Shown in pieces: positions 29,766 through 37,917 of a stretch of DNA of 64,000 nucleotides. Made by a program: the position numbers and the translations under genes. Source of the stretch: Pectinatus frisingensis (GTDB taxonomy: Bacteria > Bacillota > Negativicutes > Selenomonadales > Selenomonadaceae). The notes under the pieces are model-generated. The model was not told the DNA's origin and searched no databases. It worked only from the letters and a program-made list of their open reading frames with translations. Positions within the stretch are counted from its first letter, which is position 1; every line of letters starts with the position of its first letter. Where the stretch lies: contig NZ_WIQU01000054.1 of NCBI RefSeq assembly GCF_015732285.1, forward strand, positions 88,707 to 152,706, given 5' to 3'.

Positions 29766-30131
29766 ATGGAAAAAATATTGTTTCTTGCATTTGTTTTTTA
29801 TGTACTGCAATGTTTCTTTATGTATCGGCAAATGAATCATTTCAAAACCATAGTGAAAGATTTTATGACAAAAGGACATGTTGGAATAGGAGAAAAGAAA
29901 TACAAACTGGCTGCAGGGAATGTGGTGGTTTTGGTAAGTGACGACGCAGGTCGGATACTTGAGGCGAAACAGATGAAAGGAAGAACTGTGCTGGCAAGGT
30001 TTAAGAATATAGTTGAATGGCAGGGAAAGAATGTCAGAATATTGAGACGAGAAGCGCTGCAGGCTAAAAAACAAAATAAAGCTCTATTGCAGGCTTTGGA
30101 TAATTTGGAAGAAAAATTAAGTTTATCGTAG
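29766..30131 (+). CDS. gutM: Glucitol operon activator-type protein GutM
   Basis: A 121-residue protein with one N-terminal membrane helix (ILFLAFVFYVLQCFFMY) and the GutM core (KDFMTKGHVGIGEKKYKLAA, then VVLVSDDAGRILEAKQMKGR). GutM proteins are known as co-activators of glucitol operons, although the mechanism is poorly understood. It lies just upstream of the glucitol PTS genes. Confidence 0.9.
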   Translation: MEKILFLAFVFYVLQCFFMYRQMNHFKTIVKDFMTKGHVGIGEKKYKLAAGNVVVLVSDDAGRILEAKQMKGRTVLARFKNIVEWQGKNVRILRREALQAKKQNKALLQALDNLEEKLSLS

Positions 30132-30311
30132 TAATGTGGCGATATATTGTTGGTTAAATAAATAGTTAGAAAATTTCCAATATCTTATTTTTAATAATTA
30201 TTATATTAATTATATTGATTACTTTAAAGAAGGGAGGTTGTGTTTGCAGAGGATACAAGAGGCTAAGTGCCTGTAAGGTATTTTATTTATTATTATTTAG
30301 GAGGAAATACG

Positions 30312-30848
30312 ATGGGGATTATGCAGGAGCTGGGAGTTCTGGCAGCGGGATTTATCGGTTTATTTCAAGAGGGAGGTAAAAGTTTTGTCGGTATGGTAAC
30401 AGGAATGTTGCCGACATTGATAGCATTAATTACTGCCATTAACGCATTTATTCATATTATGGGGCAGGAAAGAATCAACAAGCTGGCACAGCTGACAAGT
30501 AAAAATATAATTTTACGTTATACCGTATTTAATGTAATTTCAATGTTTTTCTTAGGAAATCCGATGGCATATACAATGGGGCGGTTTTTGCCGGAAAAAT
30601 ACAAACCGGCATTTATGGATTCATGTATTACTTTTTGTCATCCAATAACCGGTCTTTTTCCTAATGCCAACCCCGCTGAATTATTTGTATGGCTTGGTAT
30701 TGCCAATGGTATTGCTCAACTGGGACTGCCTACCAGTGAACTGGCTGTGCGCTATTTTCTGGCCGGTGTAATTGTAATACTGATTCGTGGGATCATCACG
30801 GAGAAAATTACGCTTTACATGATGAAGAAAAAAGGCGTCGAACTTTAA
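30312..30848 (+). CDS. srlA: PTS glucitol/sorbitol-type EIIC
   Basis: A 178-residue membrane subunit starting MGIMQELGVLAAGFIGLFQE, with NPMAYTMGRFLPEKYKPAF and FCHPITGLFPNANPAELFVW typical of the family. The frame is open to GTG 30267, but the ATG at 30312 follows AGGAGG and gives the normal length. It is the first of the three PTS genes. Confidence 0.93.
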   Translation: MGIMQELGVLAAGFIGLFQEGGKSFVGMVTGMLPTLIALITAINAFIHIMGQERINKLAQLTSKNIILRYTVFNVISMFFLGNPMAYTMGRFLPEKYKPAFMDSCITFCHPITGLFPNANPAELFVWLGIANGIAQLGLPTSELAVRYFLAGVIVILIRGIITEKITLYMMKKKGVEL

Positions 30849-30874
30849 AATTGAGCGATAAAGGAGAATAAAAC

Positions 30875-31861
30875 ATGGCTGATGCAGTTAGAATAGAAAA
30901 AGGACCTAATGGGTTTGGCGGACCGCTGACAATTAAATTGTCAGGAAAACGCAATAAAGTAGTTTATATAACCGGCGGTGAGAAACCGGAAGTTGCGGAA
31001 AAGATAGCCCAATTACTCGGCGCTGAATTGGTAGATGGTTTTAGCCACGGTGTTCCGGATGAAGAAATAGCTGTCGCAATTGTCGACTGCGGTGGAACAT
31101 TGCGCTGTGGTATCTATCCTAAGAAAGGTATTCCGACGGTGAACCTCACACCGGTTGGTAAATCCGGTCCGCTTGCAGCATTTATTAATGAATCAATATA
31201 TGTTTCTGATGTAAAAGTCAATGGTATAAGTGCAGCTTCAGCCGACGGCGCAGCAAGCATAAATACAGCTGCACCGGCAGCGCAGAGCGTACAACCGGCA
31301 GCTAAAAGTGCACCCGCTGGCAAAAGAGAAAAGGGAAATATTTTAATGCGGTTCGGCAAAGCCGCCGGAGGAGTTATCCAGATATTCTTCCAAGCCGGCC
31401 GTGATACCATAGACATGGTTGTAAAAACTATTTTACCGTTTATGGCTTTCGTAAGTATGATCGTAGGTTTAATAATGGGTTCTGGGTTAGGTGATTTTAT
31501 TGCCGTGCATTTATCACCATATGCCGGTTCACTGCCTGGATTGTTTATCATATCCGTTATTTGTTCGCTGCCGTTTCTGTCACCAGTTTTAGGCCCGGGC
31601 GCTGTTATTGCTCAGGTAATTGGTGTTTTGATTGGTACACAGATTGGTGCCGGAGCTATTTCACCAGAGTTTGCCCTGCCGGCACTATTTGCAATAGATT
31701 CACAAGTAGGCTGCGACTTTATGCCGGTTGGTTTAAGTCTGATGGAAGCAAAACCGGAAACTGTTGATATCGGGGTGCCAGCAATATTGATGTCACGTCA
31801 ATTGGGCGGACCGATCGGTGTTATTGTGGCTTATTTTGTTGGTATAGGATTGTTTTCGTAA
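30875..31861 (+). CDS. srlE: PTS glucitol/sorbitol-type EIIBC
   Basis: A 328-residue fusion. The EIIB domain (about 1-120) carries the [16 protein letters not shown] site with Cys72 and Cys78. An Ala-rich linker (about 125-155) follows, then membrane helices with [17 protein letters not shown] and [12 protein letters not shown]. It completes the translocator with srlA. It starts behind AAAGGAG. Confidence 0.94.
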   Translation: MADAVRIEKGPNGFGGPLTIKLSGKRNKVVYITGGEKPEVAEKIAQLLGAELVDGFSHGVPDEEIAVAIVDCGGTLRCGIYPKKGIPTVNLTPVGKSGPLAAFINESIYVSDVKVNGISAASADGAASINTAAPAAQSVQPAAKSAPAGKREKGNILMRFGKAAGGVIQIFFQAGRDTIDMVVKTILPFMAFVSMIVGLIMGSGLGDFIAVHLSPYAGSLPGLFIISVICSLPFLSPVLGPGAVIAQVIGVLIGTQIGAGAISPEFALPALFAIDSQVGCDFMPVGLSLMEAKPETVDIGVPAILMSRQLGGPIGVIVAYFVGIGLFS

Positions 31862-31875
31862 ATTTTAAACTAAGT

Positions 31876-31920
31876 ATAAAACACTTTTAGGAAAATCTCG
31901 GCTGAAAGTGTTTTATATTA
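31876..31920 (+). terminator. Hairpin between srlE and srlB, possible attenuator
   Basis: A 15-bp stem (31876-31890 with 31902-31916; core AACACTTT/AAAGTGTT) ends in TTTTATATTATTT. The T tract is imperfect, so it could be a leaky terminator that lowers srlB expression, or an mRNA end-protecting hairpin. Confidence 0.55.
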
Positions 31921-32014
31921 TTTGGAGATATAAAATATCTAATAGATAAAATTTTGTACAGATTTAATGTTATAATAATAGAAAAAGGTAATGATGATCT
32001 TAGGAGTGAGCAGT

Positions 32015-32368
32015 TTGAAATACAAAGTGGAAATAACTAACATCGGACCTATGGCAAATGATCTTTTAACAGCCGGGGATATGATCATATTTGAACAATG
32101 TGAAATGGAGGCACTGGCGGAAGTTTGCTATATGCATACTAAAGGTGAACTTAAAGAACCGGTAGCCGTTGGCGATCGTGTTAAGATCGGCGGTAAAACT
32201 TATGTGGTTGCAGCCGTGGGTGACGAAGCACAGCATACATTAAAAACATTGGGGCATTGTACTTTAAAATTTATTGATAATCCTGAGGTAGAATTACCGG
32301 GACAAATTAATTTAAAGGGTGATGGACTGCCTGAACCGGTTATAGGTGATATTATTTCTATTGAATAA
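32015..32368 (+). CDS. srlB: PTS glucitol/sorbitol-type EIIA
   Basis: A 117-residue EIIA (KYKVEITNIGPMANDLLTAG, then a small beta-rich domain ending GDIISIE). The frame is open to ATG 31991, but TAGGAG (32001-32006) lies eight bases before TTG 32015, which fits better. It phosphorylates EIIB of the glucitol-type system. Confidence 0.9.
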   Translation: MKYKVEITNIGPMANDLLTAGDMIIFEQCEMEALAEVCYMHTKGELKEPVAVGDRVKIGGKTYVVAAVGDEAQHTLKTLGHCTLKFIDNPEVELPGQINLKGDGLPEPVIGDIISIE

Positions 32369-32390
32369 CAGGTTGTACAAGAAAAATTAT

Positions 32391-32431
32391 AATAAGGGAA
32401 CTACTGCGATATGCAGTGGCTCCCTTATTTT
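32391..32431. terminator. Bidirectional terminator
   Basis: AATAAGGGA (32391-32399) pairs with TCCCTTATT (32421-32429), with further pairing of TACTGC and GCAGTG inside, followed by TTTTT. It separates the glucitol operon from the convergent galactitol-type operon. Confidence 0.85.
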
Positions 32432-33081
32432 TAATCCTGAGAATTCTGACCATAAACAGCAAACTTTTTTAAAATCAAAGCTATTTCTTTGTCATCTAAA
32501 ATAACCGGTTTACCAATAGAGCGTGCTGTTACACATACTTGAGCGCAGAATTCTATTTGTTCGGCAATGTCGAAGGCCTGTGATATATTATTGCCGCCGG
32601 TTAATAATCCGTGGTTAGACATAATAACAGCTTTTCTGCCAGTCATGGCATTAAAGGTAAATTCGGCTAATTGTTCAGTTCCGAAAGTGGCATAATCGGC
32701 ACAAGGAACATCTTTCCCGGCTAAGGCAATGAGATAGCTGGAAGCCGGCAATTTTTCTCTGATCGTAGCAAGAACAGTGCAGTACAGTGAATGAGCGTGG
32801 ATGACGGCACTGACGTCTTGTCGTTTTTTGTAAAAGATACTATGCAGCAGAACTTCACTTGATGGTTTCTTGGTACCATCGATGATGTTATTATCTAAAT
32901 CCATAACGACAATGTCATCTTTTTCCATATTATAATAATCCATACCGCTTGGACTTATTGCAAACAGTTTTTGTCCACGGTTAAAAATACTTATATTACC
33001 GCCAGTACCCTTTGTCAGGCCGGATTCAATAAGCTTGCGGCAATATTTGACAACGGCTTGGCGTTCTTTTTCGAGTACCAT
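32431..33081 (-). CDS. Class II aldolase, FucA/AraD family
   Basis: A 216-residue zinc aldolase or epimerase of the L-fuculose-1-phosphate aldolase/L-ribulose-5-phosphate 4-epimerase family. Phosphate-binding motifs GTGGNIS, SPSG and KPSSE are present, with catalytic Glu76 and zinc ligands His95, His97 and His157 (HAHS, SNHG). It is closest in appearance to FucA-type aldolases, which split a ketose-1-phosphate into DHAP and an aldehyde. It ends the galactitol-type PTS operon, so its substrate should be the ketose phosphate made there. Confidence 0.9.
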   Translation of the reverse strand: MVLEKERQAVVKYCRKLIESGLTKGTGGNISIFNRGQKLFAISPSGMDYYNMEKDDIVVMDLDNNIIDGTKKPSSEVLLHSIFYKKRQDVSAVIHAHSLYCTVLATIREKLPASSYLIALAGKDVPCADYATFGTEQLAEFTFNAMTGRKAVIMSNHGLLTGGNNISQAFDIAEQIEFCAQVCVTARSIGKPVILDDKEIALILKKFAVYGQNSQD

Positions 33082-33111
33082 AATAAATCACTCCTTACTT
33101 TGATGATTGGT

Positions 33112-34134
33112 TTAATCAAAGACAATGCAGTTTTTGATTACTTTACCACTTTTATGCGATAAAATTGCATCTTGTATTTGTTCTATGTGATATTCTTCAT
33201 TGACGAAATCTTTAGAGCTTATTACGCCATTTTTTATTAAATTAAAAGCTCTTTGTACGTATTTGGGAGTAGTGTGAAAGACGCCTTTTATAGTAAGCTG
33301 AGAATAATGCAGCATCGTAGTGTCCAGTTCCATAGTACTGCCTGATTTGGTACCGCCAAATAAAAGAACACGACCACCCTTGCGGGCCATATTTATACTT
33401 GATTTCCATGTGTCAGGTAATCCGACAGCTTCTATGACAACGTCACCGCCGCGCTGATCATCAGTATAGTGTTTTACTTTATTTATAATATTATCCTGAT
33501 TGGCATTTATAGTTACACTGGCTCCTAATTTTTGTGCAAGGGCGAGACGAATTTCTGATAAATCAGTAGCAATTACTCGGGCACCGCGTAAGCATGCCAA
33601 ACGGATAAACATTAAGCCTATTGGACCTGCACCATTGACTATTACGGTGTCTCCTGTTTCTATACCAATTTCAGAAATACCATATACTGCACAAGAAAAT
33701 GGCTCGGTCAGGGCGGCATCACGGAAATCGATGGCATTTGGAATGTGGAATACATTTTGCTTTACAATAGGTGCAGGAATAAGCTGGTATTCACTGAAAG
33801 CACCAAAGTTGAAGGTGAGATTTTCACACATGGACTGCTGTCCCTGTTTACAATAATAACAATTATTGCAGGGAGCTGAATTGTGAGCGACTACCCGATC
33901 TCCCGGTTTAAAAGAGACGACACCTGCACCCACGCTGTCAACGATACCGGCAGCTTCGTGACCAAAAGGATGGGGGGGTGTAAATAATGGATAACCCCGC
34001 ATGTACATTTTTACATCTGTGCCACAAGTCAGTGCAATTTTGTTGTGAATGACGATTTCATCTTTTTGAGGGATGGGTATAGGTTTGTTTTCTATTCTTA
34101 CATCTTCAGGAGCATAGTATTGCGCAGTTTTCAT
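33112..34134 (-). CDS. Zinc-dependent alcohol dehydrogenase, polyol-phosphate type
   Basis: A 340-residue medium-chain dehydrogenase. Catalytic zinc residues Cys37 (CGTD), His59 and Glu60 (GHE) and the structural zinc cysteines 89, 92, 95 and 103 are all present. The NAD loop is NGAGPIGLM. It resembles galactitol-1-phosphate 5-dehydrogenase and sorbitol dehydrogenase. In a galactitol-type PTS operon it should oxidise the incoming polyol phosphate to a ketose phosphate. Confidence 0.9.
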   Translation of the reverse strand: MKTAQYYAPEDVRIENKPIPIPQKDEIVIHNKIALTCGTDVKMYMRGYPLFTPPHPFGHEAAGIVDSVGAGVVSFKPGDRVVAHNSAPCNNCYYCKQGQQSMCENLTFNFGAFSEYQLIPAPIVKQNVFHIPNAIDFRDAALTEPFSCAVYGISEIGIETGDTVIVNGAGPIGLMFIRLACLRGARVIATDLSEIRLALAQKLGASVTINANQDNIINKVKHYTDDQRGGDVVIEAVGLPDTWKSSINMARKGGRVLLFGGTKSGSTMELDTTMLHYSQLTIKGVFHTTPKYVQRAFNLIKNGVISSKDFVNEEYHIEQIQDAILSHKSGKVIKNCIVFD

Positions 34135-34204
34135 TATTATTACCTCACAATTAATAATTTTTAGAATGAACGGGAAATTTGTAATAAATGGTTACTGAAA
34201 AATG

Positions 34205-34504
34205 TCAGCTTATGCTTTTTAGATAAGCGGCAATATCATCAACTACTTTGTCGGTACCAATCCCAGTAATAAATGGAAGTCCGGGAAATCTTTTTACACC
34301 ACCCAGCATCGAATCTGAAATAGTAGTTGTTGGAACAACGATATGCGGTCGAAAAGTAGCAAGCTTAGCGGCAATATCGGTAGCATTGCATTCAAGAACA
34401 TCTACATCCAGCCCTCTTTGGGACAACATTTTACGGCATTTTTCAGCAGCTACTGTTGAAGTGGCTATCCCTGAACCACAAATAGTCAGAATTCTGTATT
34501 TCAT
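34205..34504 (-). CDS. PTS galactitol-type EIIB
   Basis: A 99-residue EIIB with phosphocysteine Cys9 in LTICGSGIATSTVAA. It belongs to the galactitol (Gat) family as a free-standing subunit. It starts behind GAGGAG and is followed, after 70 bases, by the zinc dehydrogenase. Confidence 0.93.
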   Translation of the reverse strand: MKYRILTICGSGIATSTVAAEKCRKMLSQRGLDVDVLECNATDIAAKLATFRPHIVVPTTTISDSMLGGVKRFPGLPFITGIGTDKVVDDIAAYLKSIS

Positions 34505-34532
34505 GGTAATTATCTCCTCAATTTTATAAAAG

Positions 34533-35003
34533 TTAGTGTATTGTCATTTTTTCCGACATAATCTGAGTGAGTCTTTCTGGCGTTTTAGAATGAACAATAT
34601 TTTCCAATAAAGCTGTATCTTGCAAATTTTCCATAAAACTTGATAATAGTTGCAGTTGATTTTTACTGTTGTTCATTGCCAGCATGAATATAATTTTTAC
34701 TGAGACATTTTGATTGGCGTCACCCATATTATGGAAAATGACAGGTGTTTTTAGTACACCAACAGCTATCATAGGTTTGTTTACATGACAGCAATCAGTG
34801 TGCGGCAACGCTACGCCATAGTTAGAAAAAGCTAAACCGGTAGGGAAAATTTTTTCCCTGTTAAGTATAGCATCAGTATAACTGGATTTAACATAACCGT
34901 ATTTATAAAGATTAAGGCTTAATTTTGTTAGTGCTTTTTCGGCGGTGTCTGCTTCAAATTGGATTTCGTTGACAGCCATATCGAATTGAAATGTTTTTTT
35001 CAT
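34533..35003 (-). CDS. PTS fructose/galactitol-type EIIA
   Basis: A 156-residue EIIA of the fructose-mannitol fold, with the active His68 in NYGVALPHTD. It feeds the EIIB of the same operon. There is no good ribosome binding site before its ATG; instead a perfect 11-bp hairpin lies 9 bases upstream. Confidence 0.92.
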   Translation of the reverse strand: MKKTFQFDMAVNEIQFEADTAEKALTKLSLNLYKYGYVKSSYTDAILNREKIFPTGLAFSNYGVALPHTDCCHVNKPMIAVGVLKTPVIFHNMGDANQNVSVKIIFMLAMNNSKNQLQLLSSFMENLQDTALLENIVHSKTPERLTQIMSEKMTIH

Positions 35004-35011
35004 ATTTACTA

Positions 35012-35041
35012 TTTATTCATTTGTTCCGATAAATGAATAAA
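35012..35041 (-). other. Perfect 11-bp hairpin before the EIIA start
   Basis: TTTATTCATTT (35012-35022) pairs perfectly with AAATGAATAAA (35031-35041) around an eight-base loop. In the minus-strand mRNA it ends 9 bases before the EIIA ATG, in the gap after the GpsA-like gene. It may be a processing or stability element, or a translation control structure. Confidence 0.5.
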
Positions 35042-35058
35042 CAATAATCACCTCTTTG

Positions 35059-36138
35059 TTATTTATTGAATTTTTTGTTGTTGATATTTTGTGAGGTACA
35101 TTGTGTGATTAGTTCTTTTATCGTTTGATAGCTTGGAGCATTTTGGTAAAGTATTTTATATAAGGCACAAAGAAAAGGCAGATATGACAGTTTTTTTTGT
35201 TCTACAAGTTCTTTCATTAAAAGATAACCGAATTTTATTGCAGGGTAACCTTCAACAGTAATATCATTTTCTTTCATTTGGGCAATAGCATGGCTGGAAG
35301 ACAGACCGCCGCCAATGACTTCTCCTAATGTACGGTTACGTCCGGCTTCACCGGTCAATTCCAGATCACCTATTCCTGGCAATCCCAATACTGGACCGTA
35401 TGTGCCGCCTAAGGCCTTTGATAATGATCCCATTTCAGATACAGCATAAATAAACAGTGCACCTTTGGTGTTTTTGTGAAGAAAATTGTTTTTTTGTTTA
35501 GGAAACCCTTCTGCCATGCCCAGACCAACGCAATAAGCGTTTTTCATGGCAGCGCATATTTCTGTACCGGCCACATCATCAGTGACATCAATATTATAAA
35601 TATCAGTTTGCATTATTTGACGTATACGTTGTGCGGTTTCAATGTTTTTACTGGCATAAGTCACAGCTGTTGGAGTGCCCCATAACACTTCTACTGCTTT
35701 ACAGGGACCGGCGACGAAGACAAAATCAACCTTGTTTTTTAATTTATCGGGCAGTCTTTCCATTAAAATTTCCGGAGGTAAAGAAATTTTCCCTCCTTTA
35801 TTGTAATTAAACCCTTTTGTTACACTGACCACTGTTGTCCCTGGTTTAATTAATGGAACAATTGTTTCAAATACATCACCGAGTGCATCGGAAGTTATTG
35901 CCATTACGATAATATCTGTACCATCGAGTGCTTGCGCAAGCTGCTGATGATAAAAACTTTTTATTGTTTTGGGCAATGGATAATTATGTTTGGGATGATT
36001 TTTACCCATTTTTACAGCATCAATTATTGCAGTATCAAGCTTGGTCCCCCATAAGCGGACATCATTACCGTTATCGGCAGCCGGTCTTGTGAAGGCACTT
36101 CCCATAGCGCCTGCACCGATTATTGTTATTTTTGCCAT
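35059..36138 (-). CDS. GpsA-like NAD(P)-dependent glycerol-3-phosphate dehydrogenase homologue
   Basis: A 359-residue protein of the GpsA fold. The nucleotide motif is GAGAMGSAF, the catalytic lysine lies in CAAMKNAYCVGLG, and GDLELTGEAGRNR replaces the usual GDLVLT...SRNR with a loop about two residues shorter. Housekeeping GpsA makes glycerol-3-phosphate for lipids. Here the gene sits inside a galactitol-type PTS operon, so it may act on DHAP from the aldolase or on another polyol phosphate. It starts behind AAGGAG. Confidence 0.85.
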   Translation of the reverse strand: MAKITIIGAGAMGSAFTRPAADNGNDVRLWGTKLDTAIIDAVKMGKNHPKHNYPLPKTIKSFYHQQLAQALDGTDIIVMAITSDALGDVFETIVPLIKPGTTVVSVTKGFNYNKGGKISLPPEILMERLPDKLKNKVDFVFVAGPCKAVEVLWGTPTAVTYASKNIETAQRIRQIMQTDIYNIDVTDDVAGTEICAAMKNAYCVGLGMAEGFPKQKNNFLHKNTKGALFIYAVSEMGSLSKALGGTYGPVLGLPGIGDLELTGEAGRNRTLGEVIGGGLSSSHAIAQMKENDITVEGYPAIKFGYLLMKELVEQKKLSYLPFLCALYKILYQNAPSYQTIKELITQCTSQNINNKKFNK

Positions 36139-36172
36139 GTAAAAGACTCCTTATTTCAAATGTAGTCGTTTA

Positions 36173-36340
36173 TTATTTATCTGCGGCTATAGAATTTTTA
36201 TAAAACCGTTTATAGACAATCCATATAGTTCCGAGTATAAAGACTATAAGATTTAAAATATCCTGATGGGCATAATAAATATCCATTAAGTTACATAGAT
36301 AAGGACCTGCCATCATTCGCATTGTTTGTATGAAAAACAC
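36173..36340 (-). CDS. Small membrane protein (55 residues) in the PTS operon
   Basis: The frame runs from GTG 36340 to TAA 36173 and was read by hand. The protein begins MFFIQTMRMMAGPYLCNLMD, has one probable membrane helix (ILNLIVFILGTIWIVYKRFY) and ends in a short hydrophilic tail. GAGGTGA (36345-36351) is well placed before the GTG. It fills the gap between the EIIC gene (30 bases upstream) and the GpsA-like gene (34 bases downstream). No family was recognised. It might be an accessory subunit of the EIIC transporter. Confidence 0.7.
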   Translation of the reverse strand: MFFIQTMRMMAGPYLCNLMDIYYAHQDILNLIVFILGTIWIVYKRFYKNSIAADK

Positions 36341-36369
36341 AAAATCACCTCGATATTTTTTAATTCAAA

Positions 36370-37635
36370 TTAATGAAAGAAAAACTCTACAATCTTATAA
36401 ATAATGTAAGGGACAAAATGGGAACCACCGTCAAGCGAAGATACGGCAAGTGTTCCCTCTGGGAACGGGAACCCGACAGCTTTAGCCATTGTTGTGCTTA
36501 CTGGGGCAATATCTGTTGCAATATAAAGGATGGCGACCATTAAGATAGTACTTATTATCAGACCACGGAATACATTGCCGCGTGAGGCACCAACTGCCCA
36601 AAGCAGGCAAAAACACAGACCGGCTAAATCGGTAAATGGCAGTATCCTGTTGCCAGGCAATATAGCGGCTAAGAGCAATGTTATAGGGATCATTAATAAA
36701 CATACGGCCATAACAGAAGGATGACCGACAACGACAGCCGAATCCAAGCCAATGAACACTTCTTTTCCGGGAAACCGCTTACTTAAAAAATCACGGGCGC
36801 TGTCAGATAGAGGCATTAAACCTTCCATTAAAATTTTTGACATACGCGGTAATAAAAACATGACAGCGGCCATATTGATACCTAGTTGAATTACACCTTT
36901 AGCATCATAACCGGCTAAAAAACCGATGAATCCTCCTAAAATTAAACCTATGAACATAGGTTCGCCGATTACGCCGAATCGCTTTTCAATAATAGCAGCA
37001 TCTATATCGATTTTGTTAATTACAGGAATTTTATCGATGACTTTATTTAAGAATATGCAAATAGGTGCCCACCCTACATCTTCGGTATGCGGTAGTGAAA
37101 TTCCCGGCATACCAAAAAAATTCTCTAAATACGGTTGTGTATAGTCAGCCAGCTTTAGAATTATTACTATTGTGATACATGAGGCAATAATACCGAGTAC
37201 CGGACTGTTGGTCAAATACATTACCAAACCGCCGGCAAAGATAAAGTGCCAGTAGTTCCAAAGATCTATATCCATTGTTTTGGTCCAATTGAAAGCAAGC
37301 ATAACAAGATTTATTAAAATACCGAGAATAAAAACTACAGGGACTATAGGAGTCCCGAAACTAATGGCTGCATGGACAGGCCAGCCAACATCGAGAACAT
37401 CAAGATGCAAACCAAAATTATCAACCATGGCTTTAGCAGCCGGTGAAAGATTTTGTGAAAAAAGTCCTATTACCAGAAAAATACCGGCAAATCCCATCCC
37501 GACAGTTAATCCGGAACGAATTGCCTGTGAAAATTTTTGGCGTAAAATCAATCCTAATATAGTTATTATAATTGGCATCATTGCAGTAGGTCCCAGATTT
37601 AAAATGAACTGGATGGCGTTCGTTACAGTATCCAT
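36370..37635 (-). CDS. PTS galactitol-type EIIC
   Basis: A 421-residue polytopic membrane protein of the GatC/SgcC family (ILNLGPTAMMPIIITILGLI, then KEVFIGLDSAVVVGHPSVMA). It is the first gene of the minus-strand operon EIIC-small membrane protein-GpsA-like-EIIA-EIIB-zinc dehydrogenase-aldolase. A sigma-54 promoter lies about 90 bases upstream. Confidence 0.93.
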   Translation of the reverse strand: MDTVTNAIQFILNLGPTAMMPIIITILGLILRQKFSQAIRSGLTVGMGFAGIFLVIGLFSQNLSPAAKAMVDNFGLHLDVLDVGWPVHAAISFGTPIVPVVFILGILINLVMLAFNWTKTMDIDLWNYWHFIFAGGLVMYLTNSPVLGIIASCITIVIILKLADYTQPYLENFFGMPGISLPHTEDVGWAPICIFLNKVIDKIPVINKIDIDAAIIEKRFGVIGEPMFIGLILGGFIGFLAGYDAKGVIQLGINMAAVMFLLPRMSKILMEGLMPLSDSARDFLSKRFPGKEVFIGLDSAVVVGHPSVMAVCLLMIPITLLLAAILPGNRILPFTDLAGLCFCLLWAVGASRGNVFRGLIISTILMVAILYIATDIAPVSTTMAKAVGFPFPEGTLAVSSLDGGSHFVPYIIYKIVEFFFH

Positions 37636-37722
37636 ATGTTATTACGCTCCTTTTGATGATTAAATTTTTAAATTGTGTTACTTACATATTTGACTATTTA
37701 GTGCGCACGTTTAATAATATAA

Positions 37723-37738
37723 GCATATTGCGTGCCAA
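37723..37738 (-). promoter_or_regulatory. Sigma-54 (-24/-12) promoter of the galactitol-type PTS operon
   Basis: On the minus strand TTGGCAC (37732-37738) is followed, ten bases after its GG, by the GC of the -12 element (37723-37724; ATGC rather than TTGC). The spacing is exact. The divergent gene is a LevR-type activator. Confidence 0.8.
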
Positions 37739-37740
37739 GT

Positions 37741-37846
37741 TAGTGTATAGCTATTATGAGTAGGATATGCCAAAAGTGTTATAATGATTCTATACACTAA
37801 ACTTTTATAAAATATTGTGTATAGAATTATTATAAAATAGTGTATA
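37741..37846. promoter_or_regulatory. TAGTGTATAG repeats, likely activator-binding sites
   Basis: TAGTGTATAG (37741-37750) and its exact complement CTATACACTA (37790-37799) form an inverted pair. Further copies GTGTATAG (37817-37824) and TAGTGTATA (37838-37846) follow. One copy abuts the -24 element. The core GTGTAT is shared with the sites of the other LevR locus. Confidence 0.65.
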
Positions 37847-37917
37847 AAATTTTGAAAAAATATTTTTTAACAAATTAACAGAATTAACAGATATAATATT
37901 GCCTGGGGGAAAATAAA

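Noticed and set aside
29667..30074. A 135-codon minus-strand frame opposite gutM
   Set aside because: Opposite a recognisable gutM gene, with a low-complexity aromatic-rich translation and no motif.
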